From positions 402,008-466,007 of the forward strand of contig NZ_LMCY01000003.1 of NCBI RefSeq assembly GCF_001425685.1: a stretch of 64,000 nt of DNA, given 5' to 3'. Origin of the DNA: Massilia sp. Root335 (lineage in GTDB: Bacteria > Pseudomonadota > Gammaproteobacteria > Burkholderiales > Burkholderiaceae_D). The notes beneath the pieces are model-generated. The model was not told the DNA's origin, searched no databases, and worked only from the letters and a program-made list of their open reading frames with translations. Of the stretch, positions 10,043 through 19,522 are shown one piece after another. Position 1 is the first letter of the stretch. Every line of letters starts with the position of its first letter. The position numbers and the translations under genes were made by a program.

Positions 10043-10921
10043 ATGGCGCCCGAGCAGGCGACGCCCGGTGGGCGCGCCGATCCCGACACGGGCGACGGCA
10101 CCGCGGCGGGCGCTGACCTCGATGCCGCCGCGGCCCACGCCGAGAGCGCCATCGCGCGCCTGTACGGCGAACCGCTGCTGCACCTGCCCACCGACCTGTA
10201 CATCCCGCCCGATGCGCTCGAGATCTTCCTGGACGCCTTCGAAGGTCCGCTCGACCTGCTGCTGTACCTGATCCGCAAGCAGAACTTCAACATCCTCGAC
10301 ATCCCGATGGCCCAGGTCACCTTGCAGTACCTGGAATACGTCGAGCAGATCCGCAAGAGCAACCTGGAGCTGGCGGCGGAATACCTGCTGATGGCGGCCA
10401 TGCTGATCGAGATCAAGTCGCGTATGCTGCTGCCCAAGCGCGTCGACACGCTCGTCGAGGAAGCGGACGACCCGCGCGCGGAACTGGTGCGGCGCCTGCT
10501 GGACTACGAGCAGATCAAGCTCGCGGCCCAGCAACTGGGCGCCCTGCCCCAGGAAGGCCGCGACTTCACGCGGCCGCAGCTGCACATCGAGCAGGCGCTG
10601 GGGCCGATCTGGCCGGACGTCGACCCGCACGACCTGCAGCGCGCCTGGATGGACGTGCTGCGCCGCGCGAAGCTGACCCAGCATCACCGCATCGGCCGCG
10701 AGGAATTGTCCGTGCGCGAGCACATGTCGGCCATCCTGCGCACCTTGCAGTCGGCCCGCTTCGTCGAGTTCGCGGACCTGTTCGGCGGCCATGCCAGCGT
10801 GCCCGTCGTCGTCGTGCACTTCGTCGCCATGCTCGAACTGGCGAAAGAAACCTTAATCGAAATCACCCAGGCCGAACCTTTCGCCCCCATCTATGTGCGG
10901 CTCGCCTATTCACCGGCATGA
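10043..10921 (+). CDS. scpA: Segregation and condensation protein A
   Basis: Kleisin subunit that bridges the SMC dimer in chromosome condensation. The 292-residue product has the ScpA signature FEGPLDLLLYLIRKQNFNILDIPMA split across residues 67-93, and the helical LEYVEQIRKSNLELAAEYLLMAAMLIEIKSRMLLP segment. The C-terminal winged-helix part ends at residue 292. The first 40 or so residues are a low-complexity Ala/Gly/Asp-rich extension. scpB is not adjacent; panC follows after 21 bp. Confidence 0.93.
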   Translation: MAPEQATPGGRADPDTGDGTAAGADLDAAAAHAESAIARLYGEPLLHLPTDLYIPPDALEIFLDAFEGPLDLLLYLIRKQNFNILDIPMAQVTLQYLEYVEQIRKSNLELAAEYLLMAAMLIEIKSRMLLPKRVDTLVEEADDPRAELVRRLLDYEQIKLAAQQLGALPQEGRDFTRPQLHIEQALGPIWPDVDPHDLQRAWMDVLRRAKLTQHHRIGREELSVREHMSAILRTLQSARFVEFADLFGGHASVPVVVVHFVAMLELAKETLIEITQAEPFAPIYVRLAYSPA

Positions 10922-11782
<861 letters not shown>

Positions 11783-11890
11783 CTCTAAACGTTCCATTGT
11801 TGCAAATGTGCTGTAGGAATTGTCAACACTTCTTGCTAGACTCGGGGTTTGGCTTTTTACCCAACCCACGTAAAAAGAAGGAGTAGCGCC

Positions 11891-12646
11891 TTGACTGACC
11901 TTTCAATGCCGCTCATGCGTAAGGGTCCGCCCAAACTGGCGGACGCCGTCGACCGGATTACCCAGAACCCGGCCGCTCATGAAATGCGCGATCCGTTCGA
12001 TATCGGCGACGCGCTGACGACACTCGCCCTGACCGGCGAGCCCGTCACCGTGTATCCGTTCGGCCAGGACTTCGCCATGGCGCGCATCGACAGCGTCGAT
12101 CCGGAGGGCAAGGTTTTCACGCTCGACCTCGCGGAACACGGTACTTTACCGAAGGGCAAGACGGTGTTCGTCGCGGCGCTCGGCAGCAATGCCAAGGTCC
12201 AGTTCGAGCTCGACGCGGCGCCCGGCGCCGTCGCCGATCGGCCGGACCTGCTGCAATTCCCCCTGCCGGCCGCCTGCCTTGTGCTGAACCGGCGCGCCGA
12301 GCCCCGCCTCGAATCGCCGCTGGGCATGAACTACGGCGCCCGCTTCTCGATGATGGGCAAGGTGTTCGAGATGCCGCTGTACGATTTCTCGCGCGGCGGC
12401 GTCGGCCTGCGGGCAACGCCGGAGCAGGCGCTCGAACTGTACGTGGGCAAGAAGCTGGAAGGCGTGCTGCTGGAACTGGGCTCGTCGCTCATCGTGTCGG
12501 CCGACCTCGAAGTCCGCCTGCTGCGGCCATTCCGCACCTTCCTGCTGGGCCCGCAGGTCCAGGTCGGGTGCCGGATCTCGAACATCACCATGCAGATGCG
12601 CCAGACGCTGGAGCGGGCGGTGGGCAAGATGCAGAAGCGCAGGTAA
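11891..12646 (+). CDS. ycgR: YcgR-type flagellar brake, PilZ domain
   Basis: The 251-residue product has an N-terminal YcgR domain and a C-terminal PilZ domain. The c-di-GMP-binding residues are visible: RxxxR in NRRAEPR (about residue 138) and DFSRGGVG about 25 residues later. Family members slow or steer the flagellar motor when c-di-GMP is high. The start is set at the TTG at 11891, because AAGAAGGAG at 11875-11883 lies 7 nt upstream; the in-frame ATG at 11849 lacks a ribosome binding site. With the GGDEF and EAL-HDOD genes and the mot/che block nearby it links second messenger and motility. Confidence 0.85.
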   Translation: MTDLSMPLMRKGPPKLADAVDRITQNPAAHEMRDPFDIGDALTTLALTGEPVTVYPFGQDFAMARIDSVDPEGKVFTLDLAEHGTLPKGKTVFVAALGSNAKVQFELDAAPGAVADRPDLLQFPLPAACLVLNRRAEPRLESPLGMNYGARFSMMGKVFEMPLYDFSRGGVGLRATPEQALELYVGKKLEGVLLELGSSLIVSADLEVRLLRPFRTFLLGPQVQVGCRISNITMQMRQTLERAVGKMQKRR

Positions 12647-12727
12647 GCCGGCGCGTTTATCGCGCCGGGCACTAAACTGCGTGGAAAAAAGACCCGCCAA
12701 AAAAATCCGCGTGACCGCATTCCTATA

Positions 12728-12758
12728 ATCATTTCAGGGAATTCCCCCTGAAAATGAT
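12728..12758 (+). promoter_or_regulatory. Inverted repeat upstream of GH5 gene
   Basis: ATCATTTCAGGG (12728-12739) and CCCTGAAAATGAT (12746-12758) are inverted copies separated by AATTCC, with one extra A in the right arm. The site sits between a TATAAT hexamer (12724-12729) and the AAGGAG ribosome binding site of the glycosidase gene. It could be an operator or a 5' leader hairpin. Confidence 0.6.
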
Positions 12759-12771
12759 TAAGGAGACAGTC

Positions 12772-13821
12772 ATGAACAGCGATATGAGGCGGCTGCTGGT
12801 CGTGGGCGCGATCCTGTCGATGTCGGCAGGGAAAGCGCTGGCCTGGGCCGATTGCGCGAACGCCGCGTCCGATCCGGATGGCGACGGCTGGGGCTGGGAA
12901 AACAACGCGTCGTGCAAGGTCGTGTTCAAGGGATTCCGCGTGGACGGCGCCGTGCTGAAAGACGCCAACGGCAATGCCTTCATCGCGCGCGGCGTGAATA
13001 ACCCGCACGCGTGGTACGACACCCAGGCGTACGACGTCCTCGGCAACCTCGCCGCGCGCAAGACCAATCTCATCCGGGTCGTGTGGACCACCAGCGGCAC
13101 CGCGGCGCGCCTGGACCAGATATTGACGGCCATCGAAGCCCGGAAAATGGTGTCCATCGTCGAACTGCACGACGGCACGGGCAGCAACGACGCCGCACTG
13201 CTGCAGAGCATGGCCAACTACTGGGCACGCAGCGACGTCGTCGCCGTCCTCAAGAAACACGAACGCACCACGATGGTCAACATCGCCAACGAATGGGGCG
13301 ATGCCGGCAAGACGCCGTTGCAATGGCGCGAGGATTACAAAGGGCCGATCACGACGATCCGCAACACGGGCCTGACCACCACGCTCGTGATCGACAACCC
13401 GAACTATGGCGGCAATGCCAACGGCGGGCTCTGGTACGGCTGGGACTTGGTCAACTACGATCCCCGGCACAATCTGCTGTTCTCGGTCCACGCCTACAGC
13501 ACGTTCAACAACGCGAACGACATCTATAACGCGATGTACAACTACCGGAACAACAACCTGGCGTTGCTGATCGGCGAGTTCGGCTATGACTACGACAATG
13601 GCAACAACAACCTCGGTTGCAAGGTCGACGCGTCGCTGTTGATGCAATGGGCCCAGCAGTTCGGGGTCGGCTACGTGGCCTGGTCGACGGCCGGCAACGA
13701 TACGCCCAATGCCTGGCTCGACCTGATGACTGACTGGTCGGGTACGACAACGTGGGGCAACACCGTGTGGTACGGCCAGTACGGCATCGCCAAGACGGCC
13801 ACCAGGGCGTCGATCTATTGA
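12772..13821 (+). CDS. Secreted GH5-family endo-glycosidase
   Basis: The 349-residue product looks like an exported GH5 beta-mannanase/cellulase-type enzyme. A signal peptide covers about residues 1-23, with cleavage likely after ALA. A short CBM10-like or related motif (DPDGDGWGWENNASC) follows. The catalytic barrel has the acid/base glutamate in NIANEWG and the nucleophile in LIGEFG. The ATG at 12772 is chosen over 12754 because AAGGAG (12760-12765) sits 6 nt upstream of it and the hydrophobic leader follows directly. The substrate, mannan or beta-glucan, cannot be decided by eye. A GC-rich hairpin without a T-run lies in the 52-bp gap to the convergent EAL-HDOD gene. Confidence 0.8.
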   Translation: MNSDMRRLLVVGAILSMSAGKALAWADCANAASDPDGDGWGWENNASCKVVFKGFRVDGAVLKDANGNAFIARGVNNPHAWYDTQAYDVLGNLAARKTNLIRVVWTTSGTAARLDQILTAIEARKMVSIVELHDGTGSNDAALLQSMANYWARSDVVAVLKKHERTTMVNIANEWGDAGKTPLQWREDYKGPITTIRNTGLTTTLVIDNPNYGGNANGGLWYGWDLVNYDPRHNLLFSVHAYSTFNNANDIYNAMYNYRNNNLALLIGEFGYDYDNGNNNLGCKVDASLLMQWAQQFGVGYVAWSTAGNDTPNAWLDLMTDWSGTTTWGNTVWYGQYGIAKTATRASIY

Positions 13822-13873
13822 CCGGAACGGCGCGCGCTTCCCGGCGCGCCCTCCACCCGCGGCGACGCCGGGA

Positions 13874-15082
13874 TCACGCCGCCACGTTCTGCGCCCACGC
13901 CAGCGCCGACAGATGCGCCTTGTTGACGTCGTGCGGGCTGATGTCCAGCGATGCCGCCAGCGACGCCACCAGGTCCGAATCCAGCTCGCACGCTTCGGCC
14001 AGCGCCAGGTAGGGCCCGTAGGTGCCTTCGCGTCCCAGCAGTGCCTGCACGACCTGTTCCGGCAGCTGGATCGTGTCCAGCACCTCCTTCATCGACAGTC
14101 CCAGCAGGCGGTCCAGCAGCGAGAACATGCCGGCGACGAACAGGTGCTCGCCCTCGCTGCGCGGCAGGGCCGTCTGGCCGAGCAGCTCGCACAGGCGCGC
14201 GCGCACGACGGCGGTTTCCATCAGCACGGGCGAATACCCGCTCGCGCTGGCGGTGGCCAGCAGCAGGACGAGCCAGCGGTACAGCGGCGCATAGCCGAGC
14301 ATGGCGATCGCCTGGCGCAGCGACTGGATGTCGCGCCCGCTGCCGAAGCCGGCCGAATTGATGAAGCGCAGCAGTTTATAGATGAGCGCGGGGTCGCGCT
14401 TGAGCACGGCCTCGATCTTGGGCACGTCCTCGTTGTTCTGCACCATCTGCATCAGTTGCAGGATGATGGTCTGGGCCGGGTTCATGCCCTTGACGGGATT
14501 GCCCGGCCGCGGCGTCAGGTGCAGCTTGCCGACGAAGGCGTCCAGGCCCAGCGCGGCGCAGGCGTCGAAATCCTGCCACGTCGCGACCGGCCGCCCGACC
14601 AGGCGCAGCGCCGACTGCCTGGCGGCCGCGTACGCGCGCGCCTGGGCCGCCACGTCGGCGCCCGTGAAGCGCACTTCGGCGTAGGAAGCGTAGGGCGACA
14701 GGTTCTTGCCGAGCAGGGCCAGGTCGGCGTCGCGGATCGAGATGCCGACGCCGCCGGCGCGCAGCGCCTGCACGGCGGCGCGGGTGTCGGCGTTCGCGAG
14801 GTCGCGCACGCGCAGCGACAGCACGGTGCGCTCCGGCGGCAGCACGTGCAAGGCGTCCAGCGACAGCATGGCCGGCACGGCGTCGAGGAACAGGATCTTG
14901 TCGCGCAGCAGCCAGCCCTGCTCGTCGTCGACCACGTGCCCGGCCACGAAGGCGACGAGGCTTTCGAGGTCGGCGTCGACGACTGCCTGGCCGTCCCGCC
15001 GTTGCCAGCAGAGCTCGTATCCAATCACGCGCTGGTTGGGATCGAGCAGCGGTTCACGGACGATAAAATTAGTCTGGTGCAT
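13874..15082 (-). CDS. EAL and HDOD domain signalling protein
   Basis: The 402-residue product has a YuxH-like arrangement: a divergent EAL domain (about residues 1-200), then an HDOD domain. The EAL signature is degenerate (YELCWQRRD in place of YEALLR), so phosphodiesterase activity is doubtful and a c-di-GMP-related scaffold role is more likely. The HDOD part starts near PVKGMNPAQTIILQLMQMV. The ATG at 15082 (MHQTNFIVREPLLD) is preferred to 15124 because family members begin there. It lies 58 bp downstream of cheZ in the same direction and may be read at the end of the che operon. Confidence 0.83.
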   Translation of the reverse strand: MHQTNFIVREPLLDPNQRVIGYELCWQRRDGQAVVDADLESLVAFVAGHVVDDEQGWLLRDKILFLDAVPAMLSLDALHVLPPERTVLSLRVRDLANADTRAAVQALRAGGVGISIRDADLALLGKNLSPYASYAEVRFTGADVAAQARAYAAARQSALRLVGRPVATWQDFDACAALGLDAFVGKLHLTPRPGNPVKGMNPAQTIILQLMQMVQNNEDVPKIEAVLKRDPALIYKLLRFINSAGFGSGRDIQSLRQAIAMLGYAPLYRWLVLLLATASASGYSPVLMETAVVRARLCELLGQTALPRSEGEHLFVAGMFSLLDRLLGLSMKEVLDTIQLPEQVVQALLGREGTYGPYLALAEACELDSDLVASLAASLDISPHDVNKAHLSALAWAQNVAA

Positions 15083-15140
15083 GTGTGTAACGATCCCGGG
15101 ATGAAACGAAATCGCGCGGCGCAACGGCCGCCGCGCGGGA

Positions 15141-15770
15141 TCAGAAACCGAGGCTGTCCAGCAGGTCGTCGACCTGGCCCTGGTCGGCCACGACTTCGCT
15201 ATTGCCGTCCGGATTGATCTGCGGACCGTTCAGCAAGCCATTGTCGAGCTCGCGCTTGATCTCGCTGGGGGCGAAATCGACGAGCACCTGCACCAGCTGC
15301 TTTTCCAGGTTCTGGGCAATGCCCGTGATGCGCGAGATCACCTGGCCGGTCAGGTCCTGGAAGTCCTGGGCCATCATGATGTCCATCAGATGGCCTTTGG
15401 TGGCGTTGGCGGCAGTGCGCGACTCCGCCAGGCTGGCCACCGTGCGCTCGGCCAACGCACGCCAGGCGCCGTCGCCCGGCGCGGCCAGCAGGGCCTCCCA
15501 GGAACGGCTCAGTTCGGCGGCACGGTCATCGATACCGTCCTGCAGGGGATTGGCGGCATCGGTCGCATCGAGCACACGCTTGGCCGATTGTTCGGACAGC
15601 CGGACCACGTAATCGAGGCGGTCGCGCGCATCGGGGATGTCGCTGGCCGCCTTTTCGATCAGTTTGTCCAGGCCGAGCCCGCGCAGGCTTTCGTGCAGCG
15701 CGCGGGTCATATGTCCGATCCGGCTCAGGACCTCGTCAGGCGAGGTCGAGTCGGCAGTGTACTCGGTCAT
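15141..15770 (-). CDS. cheZ: Chemotaxis protein CheZ, CheY-P phosphatase
   Basis: Accelerates dephosphorylation of CheY-P. The 209-residue, mostly helical product has the catalytic signature QDFQDLTGQ, with D139 and Q143 equivalent to E. coli D143 and Q147, and the CheY-binding tail VDDLLDSLGF at the very C-terminus. The stop of cheY is directly next to its start, so the two are translationally coupled. A second protein with the same catalytic spacing is encoded at 22204-22755. Confidence 0.95.
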   Translation of the reverse strand: MTEYTADSTSPDEVLSRIGHMTRALHESLRGLGLDKLIEKAASDIPDARDRLDYVVRLSEQSAKRVLDATDAANPLQDGIDDRAAELSRSWEALLAAPGDGAWRALAERTVASLAESRTAANATKGHLMDIMMAQDFQDLTGQVISRITGIAQNLEKQLVQVLVDFAPSEIKRELDNGLLNGPQINPDGNSEVVADQGQVDDLLDSLGF

Positions 15771-16166
15771 TTACGCGGCCTTTTCCATCTTTTCGAAAAT
15801 CTTGTTCAGCTTTTCGTCCAGCGTGGCCGCGGTGAACGGCTTCACGACGTAGCCGTTGGCGCCGGCCTGCGCCGCCGCGATGATGTTTTCCTTCTTGGCT
15901 TCGGCGGTGACCATCAGCACCGGCAGCTTGGCCAGTGCGGGATCGGCACGGATGTTCTGCAGCATCGTCAGGCCGTCCATGTTCGGCATGTTCCAGTCCG
16001 ACACGACGAAATCGAACTGTTCGCTGCGCAGCTTGGCCAGTGCCTGGACACCATCTTCCGCCTCGTCGACATTGCCGTAACCCAGTTCTTTCAACAGATT
16101 CTTGACGATGCGTCGCATCGTCGAGAAATCGTCAACCACCAGGAAACGCATCTTTGGATCAGCCAT
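15771..16166 (-). CDS. cheY: Chemotaxis response regulator CheY
   Basis: Single receiver domain of 131 residues that binds the flagellar switch when phosphorylated by CheA. Acidic pocket D12/D13, phosphoacceptor D57 in [12 protein letters not shown], conserved T/S in MVTAEAKKE and K in VVKPFTA. It stands immediately before cheZ, as in other betaproteobacteria, and is the better candidate for the motor-binding CheY of the two in this block. A 166-bp gap without a gene separates it from cheB. Confidence 0.95.
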   Translation of the reverse strand: MADPKMRFLVVDDFSTMRRIVKNLLKELGYGNVDEAEDGVQALAKLRSEQFDFVVSDWNMPNMDGLTMLQNIRADPALAKLPVLMVTAEAKKENIIAAAQAGANGYVVKPFTAATLDEKLNKIFEKMEKAA

Positions 16167-16332
16167 GAATTACTCCGTTGTTTCTCTAATTCTGATTATG
16201 AGGCTTTGTTCAACCTTTTGCCGGTTGCACGCCTCACTGTGTTGGTTGGGTTCGGCACTACGATACAAACTGAAGCATAGCATTTTTGTTGCTCTACGGC
16301 GATAAAACCGCGGTGAACGCACCATATGCGGA

Positions 16333-17421
16333 TCAAACGCGCAACGCCCGGCCCCCGTGTGTGGCCAGATGGCCAAGCACGAGGCCCGGCAGTGCCGTCA
16401 GCGGGGCCACCTCGTGGGCGGCACCGATGGCGATCGCTTCGCGCGGCATGCCGAACACGACGCACGACGCTTCATCCTGGGCGAAATTGTAGGCGCCCGC
16501 GGTCTTCATCTCCAGCATACCTTGTGCGCCGTCCTTGCCCATGCCCGTCAGGATCACGCCGACGGCGTTCTTGCCGGCCGCCTGGGCCGCCGAACGGAAC
16601 AGCACGTCCACGGACGGGCGATGGCGGTTGACGGGCTCGGACTGCTCGATCCTGGTCATGTAGTTGGCGCCGGAGCGGGCCAGCAGCAGATGCGAGTGGC
16701 CGGGCGCGATGTAGGCGTGGCCCGGCAGGACGCGTTCGTTGCCGGCGGACTCGAGGACGCTGATCTTGCACAGCGAATCGAGGCGGCGCGCAAAGGAACT
16801 CGTGAAGCCTTCCGGCATGTGCTGGGCGATCAGGATGCCGGGACAGTCGGACGGCATCTGCATCAGGAATTCGCGGATGGCTTCCGTGCCGCCCGTCGAG
16901 GCGCCGATGATGATCAGCTTTTCCGACGACGTCAGCGGGCTCCTCAGCTGCGGCAGCGGGACGGTGCCGCCGCCGGCAGGCGCCTGCAGCGTGCGCGCCT
17001 TGACGCGGGCGCGCGCCGTGGCGCGGATCTTGTCGGCTATCAGCTCGGTGTACTCGCGCATGCCGCTCTGGATCGAGATCTTGGGCTTGGTGACGAAATC
17101 GACGGCGCCCAGTTCCAGCGCGCGCATCGTGATCTCGGAGCCGCGCTCCGTCAGCGACGATACCATCAGCACCGGCATCGGGCGCAGGCGCATGAGTTTT
17201 TCGAGGAAGTCGAGGCCGTCCATTTTCGGCATCTCGACGTCGAGCGTGAGCACGTCCGGGTTCGTGCGCTTGATCAGATCGCGCGCGACGAGCGGATCGG
17301 GGGCGACGCCGACGACTTCCATGTCGGGCTGCGAGTTGACGATCTCGGTCATCACGCTGCGGATCAGGGCGGAATCGTCCACGATCACCACTTTGATCTT
17401 TGTAATCGGGTTTAAGGTCAT
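16333..17421 (-). CDS. cheB: Chemotaxis methylesterase/deamidase CheB
   Basis: Removes methyl groups from chemoreceptors during adaptation. The 362-residue protein has a receiver domain (phosphoacceptor D in [12 protein letters not shown]), a linker, and the methylesterase domain. The catalytic triad is visible as Ser in GASTGGTEA, His in AQHMPEGFT and Asp in GMGKDGAQG. It follows cheD by 15 bp in the same operon. Confidence 0.96.
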   Translation of the reverse strand: MTLNPITKIKVVIVDDSALIRSVMTEIVNSQPDMEVVGVAPDPLVARDLIKRTNPDVLTLDVEMPKMDGLDFLEKLMRLRPMPVLMVSSLTERGSEITMRALELGAVDFVTKPKISIQSGMREYTELIADKIRATARARVKARTLQAPAGGGTVPLPQLRSPLTSSEKLIIIGASTGGTEAIREFLMQMPSDCPGILIAQHMPEGFTSSFARRLDSLCKISVLESAGNERVLPGHAYIAPGHSHLLLARSGANYMTRIEQSEPVNRHRPSVDVLFRSAAQAAGKNAVGVILTGMGKDGAQGMLEMKTAGAYNFAQDEASCVVFGMPREAIAIGAAHEVAPLTALPGLVLGHLATHGGRALRV

Positions 17422-17436
17422 CCTTTGCCTTTCTGG

Positions 17437-18036
17437 TCAGAACAGGTCGACGGCGCCCGAGACGGGGGTGACCTTGAGGCGGCTGGCGTAGTCGAGTTCG
17501 CGTTTCGCCAGCGTATCGTTATGGGTCTGCATCAGTTTCTTGACGAGCACCTTGCCAGTGCGCGGGAAGAAATACACCTTGCGCGGGTAGATATCGTTCA
17601 GGTCCTCGGCCAGCACGGGAATCCGCTCGGTCTTGAGGAAGTTGATGACGAACGCGGCATTGCGTTCGCCCACGTTCATCGCGGAAAAACCGCGCAGCAC
17701 GGCACCGCCGCCGAAGACCTTCGCTTCGAGGTGCTCGCGGCGGGCGCCGGCCTTCAGCAGGTCGTTGATCAGCACTTCCATCGCATAGGTGCCGTAACGC
17801 ATCGAGGCCGAGACCGGGTTGGCCGGATCGCCGCCGTCCGGCAGCATGAAGTGGTTCATGCCGCCCAGGCCCTTGGTGCGGTCGCGGATGCAGGCCGACA
17901 CGCACGAGCCGAGCACCGTCACGATCAGCATGTCGCGGCCCGTGTAGTAGTACTCGCCGGGCAGGATCTTGGCCGCGTCGCAGTCGAAGGTGCGGTCGTA
18001 ATAGACGTTGGTGGCGAAATGGCTGTTCGTATCCAT
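17437..18036 (-). CDS. cheD: Chemoreceptor glutamine deamidase CheD
   Basis: Deamidates receptor glutamines and in many bacteria interacts with the phosphatase branch. The 199-residue product has the catalytic Cys in [11 protein letters not shown] and the His in [11 protein letters not shown]. The ATG at 18036 ([17 protein letters not shown]) gives the usual family length; an open frame continues upstream into the cheR region but is not coding. It is 17 bp downstream of cheR and 15 bp upstream of cheB. Confidence 0.94.
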   Translation of the reverse strand: MDTNSHFATNVYYDRTFDCDAAKILPGEYYYTGRDMLIVTVLGSCVSACIRDRTKGLGGMNHFMLPDGGDPANPVSASMRYGTYAMEVLINDLLKAGARREHLEAKVFGGGAVLRGFSAMNVGERNAAFVINFLKTERIPVLAEDLNDIYPRKVYFFPRTGKVLVKKLMQTHNDTLAKRELDYASRLKVTPVSGAVDLF

Positions 18037-18053
18037 GATCGGGTGCGTGGGCG

Positions 18054-18920
18054 TCAGCCGTGGTTCAGTTCGTAGACCGTCTTGCCGCGCAGGCGCAGCG
18101 CATCGGAGACGTACAGGAAGTTCTCGGAATGGCCGGCGAACAGCAGGGCCTCCGGCTTCATCAGCGGGACGAAGCGCGCGAGGATCTTGCGCTGCGTGGC
18201 CTTGTCGAAATAGATCATCACGTTGCGGCAGAAAATGGCGTCGAACGGGCCCTTGAGGTCCCAGCCGTCGGCCAGCAGGTTCAGCTGGCGGAACGTGATC
18301 AGCTGGCGCAATTCGGGCCGCACCCGCACGAGCCCCTCCTGGGCGCCCTTCCCCTTCAGGAAAAAGCGGCGCAGGCGCGCCTGCTCCATCTTGTCGACCC
18401 GCTCGATCGGATAGACGCCGGCGCCGGCCGTGGCCAGCACGTTCGTGTCGATGTCGGTGGCGATGATCTGGACGGGCGGCGTGAGCGTGTCGAACGCCTC
18501 GCACACGGTCATGGCGATCGAATACGGCTCTTCGCCGGTGGAGCTGGCCGAGCACCAGATCGTGAGCGGTCCGCCGTGCCCCGCGCGTCGTTTGAGCGCG
18601 TGTTCGGCCAGCAGCGGGAAGTGATGGGCTTCGCGGAAGAACGACGTGAGGTTCGTCGTCAGCGCGTTCGTGAACGATTCCCACTCGGCCGGCATGCGGC
18701 CCGCTTCAAGCGCGTCGAGGTAGGACGCGAACGTGGCGATGCCGTTGGCGCGCAGGCGGCGCGCGAGCCGGCTGTAGACCATCTCCTGCTTGCTGTCGGC
18801 CAGCGAGATGCCGGCGCGCTGGTAGATCAGGCCGCGCACGCGCTCGAAATCGGCGCGCGTGAAGTCGAACTCCTTGCCGGTTTCCTGTTTGGTCGTATTG
18901 GGCGGCACGTTGTTAGCCAT
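18054..18920 (-). CDS. cheR: Chemoreceptor methyltransferase CheR
   Basis: SAM-dependent methylation of receptor glutamates. The 288-residue product has the N-terminal helical CheR domain ([21 protein letters not shown]) and the SAM fold with [17 protein letters not shown] and the [14 protein letters not shown] segment. It sits between cheW (64 bp upstream) and cheD. Confidence 0.95.
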   Translation of the reverse strand: MANNVPPNTTKQETGKEFDFTRADFERVRGLIYQRAGISLADSKQEMVYSRLARRLRANGIATFASYLDALEAGRMPAEWESFTNALTTNLTSFFREAHHFPLLAEHALKRRAGHGGPLTIWCSASSTGEEPYSIAMTVCEAFDTLTPPVQIIATDIDTNVLATAGAGVYPIERVDKMEQARLRRFFLKGKGAQEGLVRVRPELRQLITFRQLNLLADGWDLKGPFDAIFCRNVMIYFDKATQRKILARFVPLMKPEALLFAGHSENFLYVSDALRLRGKTVYELNHG

Positions 18921-18984
18921 GGGTTGTGTTAGTTCTGCGGACCGCGTGCGGTCCGGGTTGTCCCTTGCGCCGCGCTGCGTTTTT

Positions 18985-19482
18985 TTAAGCTGCCAACCGG
19001 TCCATCAGGCCCATCTCGCTGGACGACATCAGCTTGTCGATGTCGATCAGGATGAGCATGCGCTCGTCGACGGTCCCGAGCCCGGTGAGGTAGTCGGAGT
19101 TGAAGGCGCTGCCCATCTCCGGCGCCGGCTTGATCTGGTCCGGGGTCAGAGTGGTCACGTCCGACACGCTGTCCACCACCATGCCCATGATGCGGCCGCC
19201 GATGTTCAGGATGATCACGACGGTGAACTGGTCGTAGGTCGGCGTGCCCAGGTTGAACTTGATGCGCATGTCGACCACCGGGATGATGATGCCGCGCAGG
19301 TTGATGACGCCCTTGATGAATTCGGGCGCGTTGGCGATGCGGGTCACGGCCTCGTAGCCGCGGATCTCCTGCACCTTGAGGATGTCGATGCCGTATTCCT
19401 CGGACCCGAGGGTGAAGGCGAGGTATTCGCTGCCGCTGCCGTCGTGGGCATCGTTCGGCTTGTTCGTCGGTTGGGTGGACAT
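18985..19482 (-). CDS. cheW: Chemotaxis coupling protein CheW
   Basis: A 165-residue SH3-like adaptor that couples receptors to CheA. Typical segments: LAFTLGSEEYGIDILKVQEI, NLRGIIIPVVDMRIKF and GMVVDSVSDV. It lies 40 bp downstream of cheA. No chemoreceptor gene is present between cheW and cheR, unlike some relatives where a tsr-like gene sits here. Confidence 0.95.
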   Translation of the reverse strand: MSTQPTNKPNDAHDGSGSEYLAFTLGSEEYGIDILKVQEIRGYEAVTRIANAPEFIKGVINLRGIIIPVVDMRIKFNLGTPTYDQFTVVIILNIGGRIMGMVVDSVSDVTTLTPDQIKPAPEMGSAFNSDYLTGLGTVDERMLILIDIDKLMSSSEMGLMDRLAA

Positions 19483-19522
19483 GTCGGTTCCTTATCGGAG
19501 CAAAAGTAACGGGTTAAATCAA

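Noticed and set aside
13822..13873. Intrinsic terminator between GH5 and EAL-HDOD genes
   Set aside because: A GGCGCGC/GCGCGCC stem exists but no T-run follows on either side, so it is not reported as a terminator.
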